Assembly (NCBI GenBank): GCA_018267545.1
Contig: JAFDYG010000463.1
Coordinates: 1-52,238 of the forward strand
Direction: 5' to 3'
DNA: 52,238 bases
DNA from: Bacteroidota bacterium
Lineage (GTDB): Bacteria; Bacteroidota; Bacteroidia; Chitinophagales; Chitinophagaceae
Part shown: positions 1-7,338 of the stretch, piece by piece
How the letters are laid out: the number at the start of each line of letters is the position of its first letter
How positions within the stretch are numbered: the stretch's first letter is position 1
Translations under genes and position numbers: made by a program
The notes under the pieces: model-generated
What the model was told of the DNA's origin: nothing
The model's database searches: none
The model's input: the letters and a program-made list of their open reading frames with translations, nothing else

Positions 1-695
1 AATTGCTGGACGTCCCGCATCATCAGCTCGGGTTTCTCCCGGGTGATTGAAAGGACCGCATCCCGCGCAGGACTGGCCTGTCCGTCGGCCAGGTTGCGGA
101 TGATGCCCTGGTTGGCCCCGCAGATCGCCGTATGGGGGTCTTCCACGAAGGACTGCAGGTCGGCGGAATGCCAGTGATATCGTCTTGCGAGGGAATTACC
201 CGGGTTCATACCCTGCTGGATAACGGTCCACTGCCCTTCATCACTAAGAACGAAACAGTGCAGGTACAATTGAAAACCGTCCTGTACTACCGTGTTGTCG
301 ACTTTTGCGCTCAGCTTGCTGCTTCGCACCAGCTGAACCGCATCCAGGCCTGTGCTTTCACATACCTTCTGAATTTCTTCGGGCGCCTGTCTCGAAGACT
401 TACCCTTTCCGCCGCAGATGTAAATGCCCAATTCCCGGGAGAGGGGATTGATGGCCTTCTTCAGCGCGCCCATCACCGAGGTGGTGACACCCGAGCTATG
501 CCAGTCCATGCCCATTACGGCGCCCAGGCTTTGGAACCAGAAGGGGTCGCCCAGCCGGCGAATGACTTCCCCCTTTCCATATTCCGCCAATAACACTTCC
601 GTGATGGCGAGCCCAAGCTTTGCCATCCGGTCCGCCAGCCATTGGGGGACATAGCCGTAATGCAGGGGGAGATCAGCCGCACCGGATCGTTTCAT
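1..695 (-). CDS. DUF763 family protein, N-terminal part, cut by the left edge
   Basis: The minus strand is open from an ATG at 695 to the window edge, giving 231 codons with no stop. The start reads MKRSGAADLPLHYGYVPQW, followed by DPFWFQSLGAVMGMDWHSSG near residues 45-65; these match what I recall of the DUF763 family (COG1415), a family of unknown biochemical function found in archaea and scattered bacteria. No enzyme motif can be assigned. The ATG is supported by family agreement from the first residue and by a TAnnTTTG element 16 nt upstream at 712-719. It diverges from the aminopeptidase gene at 779. The C-terminal part is outside the window. Family confidence is good; function is unknown. 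Confidence 0.85.
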   Translation of the reverse strand, partial: MKRSGAADLPLHYGYVPQWLADRMAKLGLAITEVLLAEYGKGEVIRRLGDPFWFQSLGAVMGMDWHSSGVTTSVMGALKKAINPLSRELGIYICGGKGKSSRQAPEEIQKVCESTGLDAVQLVRSSKLSAKVDNTVVQDGFQLYLHCFVLSDEGQWTVIQQGMNPGNSLARRYHWHSADLQSFVEDPHTAICGANQGIIRNLADGQASPARDAVLSITREKPELMMRDVQQ

Positions 696-706
696 ACACG
701 CTGTTT

Positions 707-721
707 GCTAACAAAGTTAGC
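707..721 (-). promoter_or_regulatory. -7 promoter element within a small dyad, DUF763 gene
   Basis: On the minus strand 719-712 reads TAACTTTG, an exact match to the Bacteroidota -7 consensus TAnnTTTG, 16 nt before the ATG at 695. It lies inside the perfect inverted repeat GCTAAC-AAA-GTTAGC (707-721), so a regulator bound there would cover the promoter. The -7 assignment is by consensus only. Confidence 0.5.
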
Positions 722-765
722 ATATTCAATTGGATAAGCGGTGCCGATAATGACTCTCAAACGAT

Positions 766-773
766 TTATTTTG
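766..773 (+). promoter_or_regulatory. -7-like element, aminopeptidase gene
   Basis: TTATTTTG differs from TAnnTTTG at one base and ends 5 nt before the ATG at 779. If functional it would give an almost leaderless transcript, the same arrangement as at korA, ridA and pheS in this window. Confidence 0.35.
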
Positions 774-778
774 GTCGT

Positions 779-2392
779 ATGAAAAAACTCCTACTATTTA
801 TCGCCGTCATGGCCGCCGCCTGGACGAGCCAGGCCCAGGAAGGCCTGCCGACCGACTATCTGCCTGCCTCCTTTCACGCCGGAAGACGAGAGGCTCTGCG
901 GGCGCTGATGCCTGCGGGCTCTGTGGCGGTTATCTTCGCCTATCCCACGCGAACCTTCAGCAACGACGTCTCCTATCCTTATCATCCCAACCCGGACCTC
1001 TATTATCTTTCCGGCTATAAGGAGCCGCACGCCGTCCTGCTGATCTTCAAGGAAGCGCAGAAGGCCGCGGACGGAAGCACGTACAAGGAGCTGTTTTTCA
1101 TCCAGCAGCGAAACCCCCAGGCCGAACAATGGACGGGCCGCCGGCTGGGTGTCGAGAAGGTAAAGAGCGAGCTGGGTTTCGACCACGTCTATAACGGCAG
1201 CGAGTTCAAGAACTTTCCTGTCGACCTGTCTTCCTATAGTCAAATCCTCTTCGCCGGTCTGCCCGACGATGTACACGACGAAAACGGCGACCCCGCCGAC
1301 CTCTACGACCTGATGCAGGCCTTTAAGAAGAAGGCTGCGCTTCCTCCCGATTACGATGCATCGGTCTATGATCTGCTGGGCAACATCGCGGAACGGGCAA
1401 CTGCGGCCAATCTACCCCGGCTGATCGAGTTCCTCAACAAGCAGCGCGAAGCCAGCGAGAAGCTGCGCAACAACGAATGGGTCACCGCCCTCGCAAACGT
1501 CAAGGACGCCGACGGTCTCGCCGCGTTCAAGCAAAAGTTCGCCACCCTCAAATGGAATACCTATCTCTACAGTAAGATGATCGCATCACTGCGCGAGATA
1601 AAGACACCTGAAGAAATGGAACTGATGCGCAAGACAGTTTCCATCTCCAGCATTGCGCACGCCGAAGTCATGAAGGCCATTCAGCCCGGTATGTCCGAAG
1701 CCGAGCTGGCGGGATTGCAGGAATACGTGCACAAGAAGCTGGGCGCCGAATACGTCGGTTACCCTTCCATCTCCGGCGGCGGCGCCAATAGCTGTATCCT
1801 GCACTATGAAGAAAACGCCCGGGTAAACTTCGGGAAGGACATGGTGCTGATGGATATCGGCGCCGAATATCACGGCTACTCTGCGGACGTCACCCGCACG
1901 GTGCCGTCAACGGGCAAGTTCAATCCCGAACAGAAGGCCATCTACGACCTCGTCTATCAGGCGCAGGAAGCCGTCTTCCTGTTGTGCCACGAAGGCGTTC
2001 CTTTCGAAGAACTGAACAAGAAGGCTACCGAAGTTTTGGCCGATGGCTTGATAAAGCTGGGTGTCATAAAAGAGAAGTCCCAGGTACGTCAGTATTATCC
2101 GCACGGCTGTTCGCACTTCCTCGGGCTGGACGTACACGACATGGGTAATTACGGGCAGAGCCTGAAAGAGAATATGGTGATCACGGTCGAGCCCGGGATC
2201 TATATTCCTTCGGGCAGTCCTTGCGATAAAAAGTGGTGGGACATTGGAGTTAGGATAGAAGACGACGTTCGGATCGGCAAGGACAAATTCGAATTGCTCT
2301 CCTGGCAGGCTCCGCGTAAGTCGGAAGACGTAGAAAAAATGGCGGCGCAGAAGAGCGCGGTCAACGGCCTCGTGCTGCCCGCCGTAAAATAA
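779..2392 (+). CDS. pepP: Secreted Xaa-Pro aminopeptidase (M24B)
   Basis: A 537-residue metallopeptidase of the aminopeptidase P group, which removes an N-terminal residue ahead of proline. Residues 1-20 form a signal peptide (KKLLLFIAVMAAAW, then SQAQ), so the enzyme should be exported. An AMP_N-type domain (FHAGRREALRALMPAG, residues 32-47) precedes a pita-bread fold with the five expected metal ligands: D359 and D370 (MDIGAEYHGYSADVTR), H446 (HFLGLDVHD), E471 (VEPGIYIP) and E494 (RIEDDV). The start at 779 was chosen over an in-frame codon at 620 because it begins the signal peptide and avoids overlap with the divergent DUF763 gene. A terminator follows. The exact substrate is not determined. 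Confidence 0.9.
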   Translation: MKKLLLFIAVMAAAWTSQAQEGLPTDYLPASFHAGRREALRALMPAGSVAVIFAYPTRTFSNDVSYPYHPNPDLYYLSGYKEPHAVLLIFKEAQKAADGSTYKELFFIQQRNPQAEQWTGRRLGVEKVKSELGFDHVYNGSEFKNFPVDLSSYSQILFAGLPDDVHDENGDPADLYDLMQAFKKKAALPPDYDASVYDLLGNIAERATAANLPRLIEFLNKQREASEKLRNNEWVTALANVKDADGLAAFKQKFATLKWNTYLYSKMIASLREIKTPEEMELMRKTVSISSIAHAEVMKAIQPGMSEAELAGLQEYVHKKLGAEYVGYPSISGGGANSCILHYEENARVNFGKDMVLMDIGAEYHGYSADVTRTVPSTGKFNPEQKAIYDLVYQAQEAVFLLCHEGVPFEELNKKATEVLADGLIKLGVIKEKSQVRQYYPHGCSHFLGLDVHDMGNYGQSLKENMVITVEPGIYIPSGSPCDKKWWDIGVRIEDDVRIGKDKFELLSWQAPRKSEDVEKMAAQKSAVNGLVLPAVK

Positions 2393-2410
2393 GCTGCCCA
2401 AAGAAGTTCC

Positions 2411-2445
2411 GAAGAGGCTGCCCATATGGGCGGCCTCTTCGTTTT
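2411..2445 (+). terminator. Intrinsic terminator after the aminopeptidase gene
   Basis: Arms 2411-2423 and 2428-2440 pair as GAAGAGGC/GCCTCTTC plus GCCC/GGGC around an ATAT loop with one mismatched pair, followed by GTTTT. It lies 18 nt after the stop codon and separates the peptidase gene from the efflux operon. Confidence 0.75.
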
Positions 2446-2557
2446 AAAGTGTTGCGTAAATTCCACAGCCCCCCCGGAATGGGCGTGTAGAGGGATTATA
2501 TCGGCGAATAAAAGCCTATTTTTATAGGAATGGGCGAATGAAAGGCCAATATGGCCT

Positions 2558-2565
2558 CACCTTTG
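2558..2565 (+). promoter_or_regulatory. -7-like element of the efflux operon
   Basis: CACCTTTG matches TAnnTTTG except at the first base and lies 28 nt upstream of the ATG at 2594. It is the best promoter candidate in the 200-bp gap (2393-2593), which otherwise holds the terminator and A+T-rich sequence without a recognisable gene. Confidence 0.35.
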
Positions 2566-2593
2566 TAACACAGGTCACCTAAACCGGGAACAT

Positions 2594-3934
2594 ATGTTCT
2601 TACGATCAATCGTGTTCATTAGCATCAGCCTGGGATTGTTTGCCATCCGCGCCGGGGCGCAGGACACCGTCCGGGGTCCGCGTCCGGCCCACTGGGATCT
2701 CCAGGCCTGTCTGGACTACGCAAAGAAAAATAACATCCAGCTCAACAGCTTGCGTCTTTCCTCCAAGACGGCCGAACAGAATTACCTCTTGTCCCGGGCA
2801 GCCCGCGAGCCCAACCTGAACGGGGGCGTAGGTCTTACCTATACACACAGCAAGAATGCCAACCCGGTAGTAGGCGGTTTCCAGACACAGTCTTCATTTT
2901 CCAACAGCCTCTCGCTTTCTTCACAGGTAATCCTATACAATGGCGGCGCCATAAGCAACGATATCAAGCAAAAGAATTTATTGATCGAGTCGGCCAATCT
3001 GAATATCCTGCAAAGCGAGAACGATATCACATTACAGATCGTCCAAGCCTATCTGAATATCCTGCTGGCCAAAGAAAACGTCATTTATGTAGAAGACCTG
3101 GTCAATACTTCTCTGGCCCAGGTGGAACAGGGCCGGAAGCAATATGAAGCCGGAAGCATTGCCCGCAATGCTTATATCGAATTACAAGCGCAGAGCGCGA
3201 CGGATAAATACAACCTCGTAACCGCGCGCAGCGCCGTCCGTCAGAATAAGCTGACGTTGAAACAGCTGCTGCAGCTTCCCATCGAAGATACCTTCGACAT
3301 CGTCAGTCCCGATACGGTCGTTTCCAAAGAAGCTATCGCTTCCCTCGAGACGGTGGAAGGCATCGCCCTGCGCGACCGGCCGGAAATCAAGAACGGACAG
3401 CTGGGCATCGAGATTTCGCGCTACGACCTGTTGAAGGCAAAGGCGGGCTATCTGCCCATCCTAACGGCCTCGGGCAGCCTATCCAGCGGCTACTCGAACA
3501 ACAACAACAGCGACTACTTCAAACAGGTGGACAATAACTTCTTTCAGCAGGTAGGGCTTACGCTGTCCATTCCCATCTTCACCCGGAGGGTGGTAAAGAC
3601 CAACGTGGAGAATGCCAAGATCGAAATCGAGCAGTCGAAGCTAAACCTGAAGAACGTGCAGACCGTCCTGGCGCAGACGATCGAGCAGGCTTATATCAAT
3701 GTGCAAAATGCCCAGGGGCAGTATGACGCAGCCGTCGAAGGCCTTCGGGCCAGCCAGGAGAGCTTCCGTATCGCCGGGGAGCAGCTGAAGGTCGGCGCGT
3801 CCAATATCGTCGACTACCTGCAGCAGAAGACCCTGTACACGCAGGCCTTCCAGGTCTATGTACAGGCGAAGTACAATTCGGCCCTGAGTATCAAGATCTA
3901 TGATTTCTACATGGGAATAGCTGTCAAATTATAA
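2594..3934 (+). CDS. TolC family outer membrane efflux protein
   Basis: A 446-residue outer-membrane channel protein of the OEP/TolC family with a signal peptide (residues about 1-22, ending AGAQ). It shows the two-fold repeat of long helical stretches rich in Q, N and A, for example around NILQSENDITLQIVQAYLN (about 135-153) and again near TVLAQTIEQAYINVQNAQGQ (about 353-372). Its stop codon is followed directly by the ATG of the adaptor gene, so the two are translationally coupled. As first gene of a four-gene operon with adaptor, ATPase and permease, it should be the exit duct of a MacAB-type tripartite pump. The exported substrate cannot be told from sequence. Confidence 0.92.
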   Translation: MFLRSIVFISISLGLFAIRAGAQDTVRGPRPAHWDLQACLDYAKKNNIQLNSLRLSSKTAEQNYLLSRAAREPNLNGGVGLTYTHSKNANPVVGGFQTQSSFSNSLSLSSQVILYNGGAISNDIKQKNLLIESANLNILQSENDITLQIVQAYLNILLAKENVIYVEDLVNTSLAQVEQGRKQYEAGSIARNAYIELQAQSATDKYNLVTARSAVRQNKLTLKQLLQLPIEDTFDIVSPDTVVSKEAIASLETVEGIALRDRPEIKNGQLGIEISRYDLLKAKAGYLPILTASGSLSSGYSNNNNSDYFKQVDNNFFQQVGLTLSIPIFTRRVVKTNVENAKIEIEQSKLNLKNVQTVLAQTIEQAYINVQNAQGQYDAAVEGLRASQESFRIAGEQLKVGASNIVDYLQQKTLYTQAFQVYVQAKYNSALSIKIYDFYMGIAVKL

Positions 3935-5287
3935 ATGTCCTTTGTTATGCGCAAATTCAGAGCGGTTATCATCATTATCGTAATCCTGCTGGCAGGCGTA
4001 GCCATCTGGTATTTTCGGTTTAGGAAGGAGGAGAAGCCCCTGGTCCTGCAGACGGAACGGCCGAAGACCGGTTATATCTCCAAGAGTGTAACGGCCACGG
4101 GCACGGTACAGCCCGTCGATACGGTATCGGTCGGCTCGCAGGTATCCGGGACCATCAAGGCGATCTATACGGACTTCAACGCCAAGGTTCGCAAGGGACA
4201 ATTGCTGGCAGAACTGGACAAGTCTCTCTTCGAAGCCCAGGTCAATCAGTTCCGCGCCAACCTGGAAGTCGCCAAGGCTGCGCTGGTCTATCAGAAGAGC
4301 ACGTTCGACCGCCAGACCCTGCTTTTCAATACGGGCGCCATCAGCAAGGCCGACTTCGAAAACTCGCAAAACCAGTACCTCGGCGCCAAGGCCCAGGTGC
4401 AGAGCGTACAGGCGCAGGTGGACGCGGCGGTGAAGAATCTCTCCTTTGCCAGCATCTATTCGCCCGTGGATGGCATCGTGATGACCCGTAACGTAAGCGT
4501 GGGTCAGACCGTTGCCGCGAGCTTCAATACACCTACCCTCTTTATTATCGCCAAGGACATCAGCAAGATGCAGGTGCAGGCGGCCGTGTCGGAAGCCGAT
4601 ATCGGCGAAGTGCGGACGGGTCTGCGCGCGGCTTTTACGGTAGACGCCTATCCCGATATTTCTTTTAACGGAACGGTCAATCAAATCCGGCTGGAGCCCG
4701 TCGTCTCGGCCAACGTCGTCACCTATTCCACGCTGATCACGGCGCCGAACGAAGACCTCAAGCTCAAGCCGGGGATGACGGCGAATATCTTCGTCTTCAC
4801 CCGGGAGATCGACAGCGCCATGCTGATTTCAGCCAAGGCGATTAAATTCAAGCCGGATTCCTCGATGCTGAAACAGTTCAAGATGGTTCCCGATACGAAT
4901 GCGGAGCGGGAAGTGCGCAGAGAAGCACGCCGGTCTTCGGCCGCCGGTCCTACCGCGCCGCCCAGGCACCGGAAAGACACGACCGCCAAGCAGCTGGATA
5001 CGGCTTCGAATACCGGCACCCCGGCCTTCGTATGGGTGAAGATCGGCGATAGCCTGGTCGAGAAGAAAGTCATGACGGGACTGAACAACGATACGCAGGT
5101 ACAGATCCTGAGCGGTCTGAGCGAGGACGACGAAGTGATCACCGGCGCCGAAACGGAAGCCGAAGCTAAGGCTGCCGGACCCGTAAGAAGTCCCTTTATG
5201 CCGGCAAGGCGTGGAGGTGGCGGCGGTGGCGGCCGAGGTGGAGGAGGAGGTGGTGGTCGCGGTGGCGGTGGAGGAGGAGGCCGGTAA
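3935..5287 (+). CDS. MacA-like periplasmic adaptor (HlyD family) with Gly-rich tail
   Basis: A 450-residue membrane-fusion protein with one N-terminal membrane anchor (AVIIIIVILLAGVAIWYF, residues about 10-27), a biotinyl-lipoyl-like half (GSQVSGTIKAIYTDFNAKVR, near 70-90), an alpha-hairpin and beta-barrel (LKLKPGMTANIFV near 273-285). It should bridge the MacB-type permease and the TolC channel. Oddities are a charged insertion near residues 320-355 (many R, A, P and K) and a C-terminal tail of three exact units of seven glycines plus arginine at 427-450. Only 11 nt separate it from the ATPase gene. Confidence 0.92.
   Translation: MSFVMRKFRAVIIIIVILLAGVAIWYFRFRKEEKPLVLQTERPKTGYISKSVTATGTVQPVDTVSVGSQVSGTIKAIYTDFNAKVRKGQLLAELDKSLFEAQVNQFRANLEVAKAALVYQKSTFDRQTLLFNTGAISKADFENSQNQYLGAKAQVQSVQAQVDAAVKNLSFASIYSPVDGIVMTRNVSVGQTVAASFNTPTLFIIAKDISKMQVQAAVSEADIGEVRTGLRAAFTVDAYPDISFNGTVNQIRLEPVVSANVVTYSTLITAPNEDLKLKPGMTANIFVFTREIDSAMLISAKAIKFKPDSSMLKQFKMVPDTNAEREVRREARRSSAAGPTAPPRHRKDTTAKQLDTASNTGTPAFVWVKIGDSLVEKKVMTGLNNDTQVQILSGLSEDDEVITGAETEAEAKAAGPVRSPFMPARRGGGGGGGRGGGGGGGRGGGGGGGR
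5212..5284 (+). repeat. Triple G7-R repeat encoding the adaptor tail
   Basis: After a first arginine codon this stretch encodes (Gly x7, Arg) three times, then the stop. The glycine codons vary between units (GGA, GGT and GGC in different orders) and the arginines use CGT, CGA, CGC and CGG. The repeat is therefore exact in protein but not in DNA, which argues against a very recent slippage expansion. Confidence 0.85.
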
Positions 5288-5298
5288 AATCAAAATCC

Positions 5299-6048
5299 AT
5301 GAGCAGTCAAAAAATATTGGAATTAAAGGACATCAAGCGCGAGTTCCGGATGGGCTCCGAAGTCGTCAAGGCACTGAAAGGCGTGAGCTTCGACGTGGTC
5401 GCCGGCGAGTTCATCACCATCATGGGCAGCAGCGGCTCGGGGAAGACGACCCTGCTCAATACGCTCGGCTGTCTGGACAAGCCGTCGGATGGGACTTATC
5501 TGCTGGATGGAGTAGACGTACGAAAGCTGGGCCGCAATGAGCTGGCAAGGCTGCGGAATCACAAGATCGGATTCGTCTTCCAGGCGTATAACCTGCTGCC
5601 CCGTACCTCTGCACTCGAAAACGTAGAGCTGCCGTTGATGTATAATCCCGAGATCAGCGCGAAGGAGCGAAGGGAGAGAGCTGTAAAGGCGCTGCAGGCC
5701 GTCAACCTCGGCGACCGGCTGGACCATACGCCGAATCAATTGTCGGGCGGCCAGCAGCAGCGCGTGGCGATCGCCCGCGCCCTCGTCAACGAGCCGGTGA
5801 TGATCCTGGCGGATGAGGCGACGGGGAACCTCGACTCACGAAGCTCTTATAGCATCATGGCGCTGTTCCAGGAATTGAATACGCAGGGGAAGACTATTGT
5901 ATTTGTTACCCATGAACCGGACATCGCTTCGTTTAGCAGCCGAACGATTATGTTAAGGGATGGAAAGGTGATGAAAGACAGCGTTAACGAAAACCGGAAG
6001 TCGGCAAAGGACGTATTAGCTTCTTTGCCAAAATCGGAAGACTATTAA
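5299..6048 (+). CDS. MacB-type ABC transporter ATP-binding protein
   Basis: A 249-residue ATPase of the LolD/MacB group. Walker A is GSSGSGKTT (about residues 44-52), followed by a Q-loop ([13 protein letters not shown]), the signature [15 protein letters not shown] (about 148-162), Walker B MILADEAT and an H-loop ending VTHE. Unlike E. coli MacB, ATPase and permease are separate polypeptides here. It lies between the adaptor and permease genes with gaps of 11 and 12 nt, so all four genes form one transcription unit. A C-terminal extension of about 25 residues (from [11 protein letters not shown]) is not part of the nucleotide-binding core. Confidence 0.94.
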   Translation: MSSQKILELKDIKREFRMGSEVVKALKGVSFDVVAGEFITIMGSSGSGKTTLLNTLGCLDKPSDGTYLLDGVDVRKLGRNELARLRNHKIGFVFQAYNLLPRTSALENVELPLMYNPEISAKERRERAVKALQAVNLGDRLDHTPNQLSGGQQQRVAIARALVNEPVMILADEATGNLDSRSSYSIMALFQELNTQGKTIVFVTHEPDIASFSSRTIMLRDGKVMKDSVNENRKSAKDVLASLPKSEDY

Positions 6049-6060
6049 AATAATATTGCC

Positions 6061-7284
6061 ATGAGCTTCTTGAATCTTCTCCGCATTGCATTGAAAGCCC
6101 TGCAGCGAAACAAGCTCAGAGCTTTCCTGACCATGCTGGGCATCATCATCGGCGTGGCTTCGGTCATTGCGATGGTCGCCATCGGACAGGGCTCCAAACA
6201 AAGCATCCAGCAGCAGCTGTCCGGCATGGGGTCGAACATGATCATCATCCGGCCCAACAGCAACATCTCCGCCGGGGCCCGTCTCGACGCCTCGACGGTC
6301 CAGAGTCTTACCCTGGACGACGTAAAGGCGCTACAGCGCGGCGCCCCGCACCTCAGCGCCGTCACGCCGCTCGCAAGCTCTCGCGGACAAGCGATCTACG
6401 GCAACAATAACTGGCCCACCCAGATCCAGGGCGTCAATCCCCAGTATCTCGATATCATCCGGCAGTGGCCACTCAAAGACGGCATCTCCTTTAGCGACCG
6501 GGACGTCCAGTCGCAAAATAAAGTCTGTCTGCTTGGTCAAACGGTCGTCACCAACCTCTTCCCCAATGGCGAAAGCCCAATTGGAAAATATATCCGTTTC
6601 GGAAAAGTCCCCATGCTGGTCATCGGCACCCTGACGGCCAAAGGGGAAAGCGCCTTCGGACAGGACCAGGACGACGTGATCCTCGCGCCGTTTACGACGG
6701 TCCAGCGACGGATTCTCTCGACTATCTACCTCCAGAATATCTATGCTTCCGCGGTGGACGAAAATTCCACGACGGCCGCCTCCACCGAAATCTCGGACAT
6801 CCTGCGCACGACGCACCGGCTCAAGGCGACGGACGACGATGATTTTGCCGTTCGGACCATGCAGGAGCTGATCAACACCTTTAGCTCCACCAGCCAGCTG
6901 CTGACCGTCCTGCTGGCGGTCATCTCGGGTATTTCCCTGCTGGTAGGCGGCATCGGCATTATGAATATCATGTATGTGTCGGTAACGGAGCGAACCAAGG
7001 AAATTGGGCTCCGGATGTCGATTGGGGCGCGGGGAATGGATATACTTTTACAGTTCCTGACCGAGGCCATCCTCATTAGCATCACCGGAGGGATCATCGG
7101 CGTAATCCTGGGGATTACTTCGGCCAGGCTGGTCACGATATTTCTATCCTGGCCGACACTGGTGACCGAATACTCGATTGTTTTGTCCTTTTTGGTATGT
7201 TTTGTCACGGGCGTGTTTTTTGGGTACTATCCGGCGCAAAAGGCTTCCCGGCTGGACCCGATCGAAGCCCTGCGCTACGAGTAG
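6061..7284 (+). CDS. MacB-like ABC transporter permease
   Basis: A 407-residue permease with the MacB layout: a first transmembrane helix after the conserved start (NKLRAFLTMLGIIIGVASV, about residues 19-37), a periplasmic MacB_PCD domain of roughly 220 residues, and a C-terminal FtsX-type unit with three helices (LLTVLLAVISGISLLVGG, ILISITGGIIGVILGI, VLSFLVCFVTGVFFGY) and the ending PIEALRYE. It is the last gene of the efflux operon; no hairpin terminator is evident in the 54 nt before korA. It should act mechanically on the adaptor and TolC rather than carry substrate through the inner membrane. Confidence 0.93.
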   Translation: MSFLNLLRIALKALQRNKLRAFLTMLGIIIGVASVIAMVAIGQGSKQSIQQQLSGMGSNMIIIRPNSNISAGARLDASTVQSLTLDDVKALQRGAPHLSAVTPLASSRGQAIYGNNNWPTQIQGVNPQYLDIIRQWPLKDGISFSDRDVQSQNKVCLLGQTVVTNLFPNGESPIGKYIRFGKVPMLVIGTLTAKGESAFGQDQDDVILAPFTTVQRRILSTIYLQNIYASAVDENSTTAASTEISDILRTTHRLKATDDDDFAVRTMQELINTFSSTSQLLTVLLAVISGISLLVGGIGIMNIMYVSVTERTKEIGLRMSIGARGMDILLQFLTEAILISITGGIIGVILGITSARLVTIFLSWPTLVTEYSIVLSFLVCFVTGVFFGYYPAQKASRLDPIEALRYE

Positions 7285-7324
7285 CTTTTTCCTTATATCG
7301 ACAAGGGCAGACTCCAAAATGGTG

Positions 7325-7332
7325 TAACTTTG
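7325..7332 (+). promoter_or_regulatory. -7 element directly upstream of korA
   Basis: TAACTTTG is an exact TAnnTTTG match ending 6 nt before the ATG at 7339. A start site at the usual distance would fall on or next to the start codon, so the mRNA would be leaderless or nearly so. Confidence 0.5.
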
Positions 7333-7338
7333 CCCCCC

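Noticed and set aside
132-654. Two rightward reading frames over the start of the window
   Set aside because: They lie antisense to the DUF763 gene, whose product has clear family motifs in the leftward frame; the rightward products resemble nothing.
5212-5284. CRISPR-like or microsatellite DNA repeat
   Set aside because: The units are not identical in DNA, have no spacers, and encode the end of the adaptor protein.
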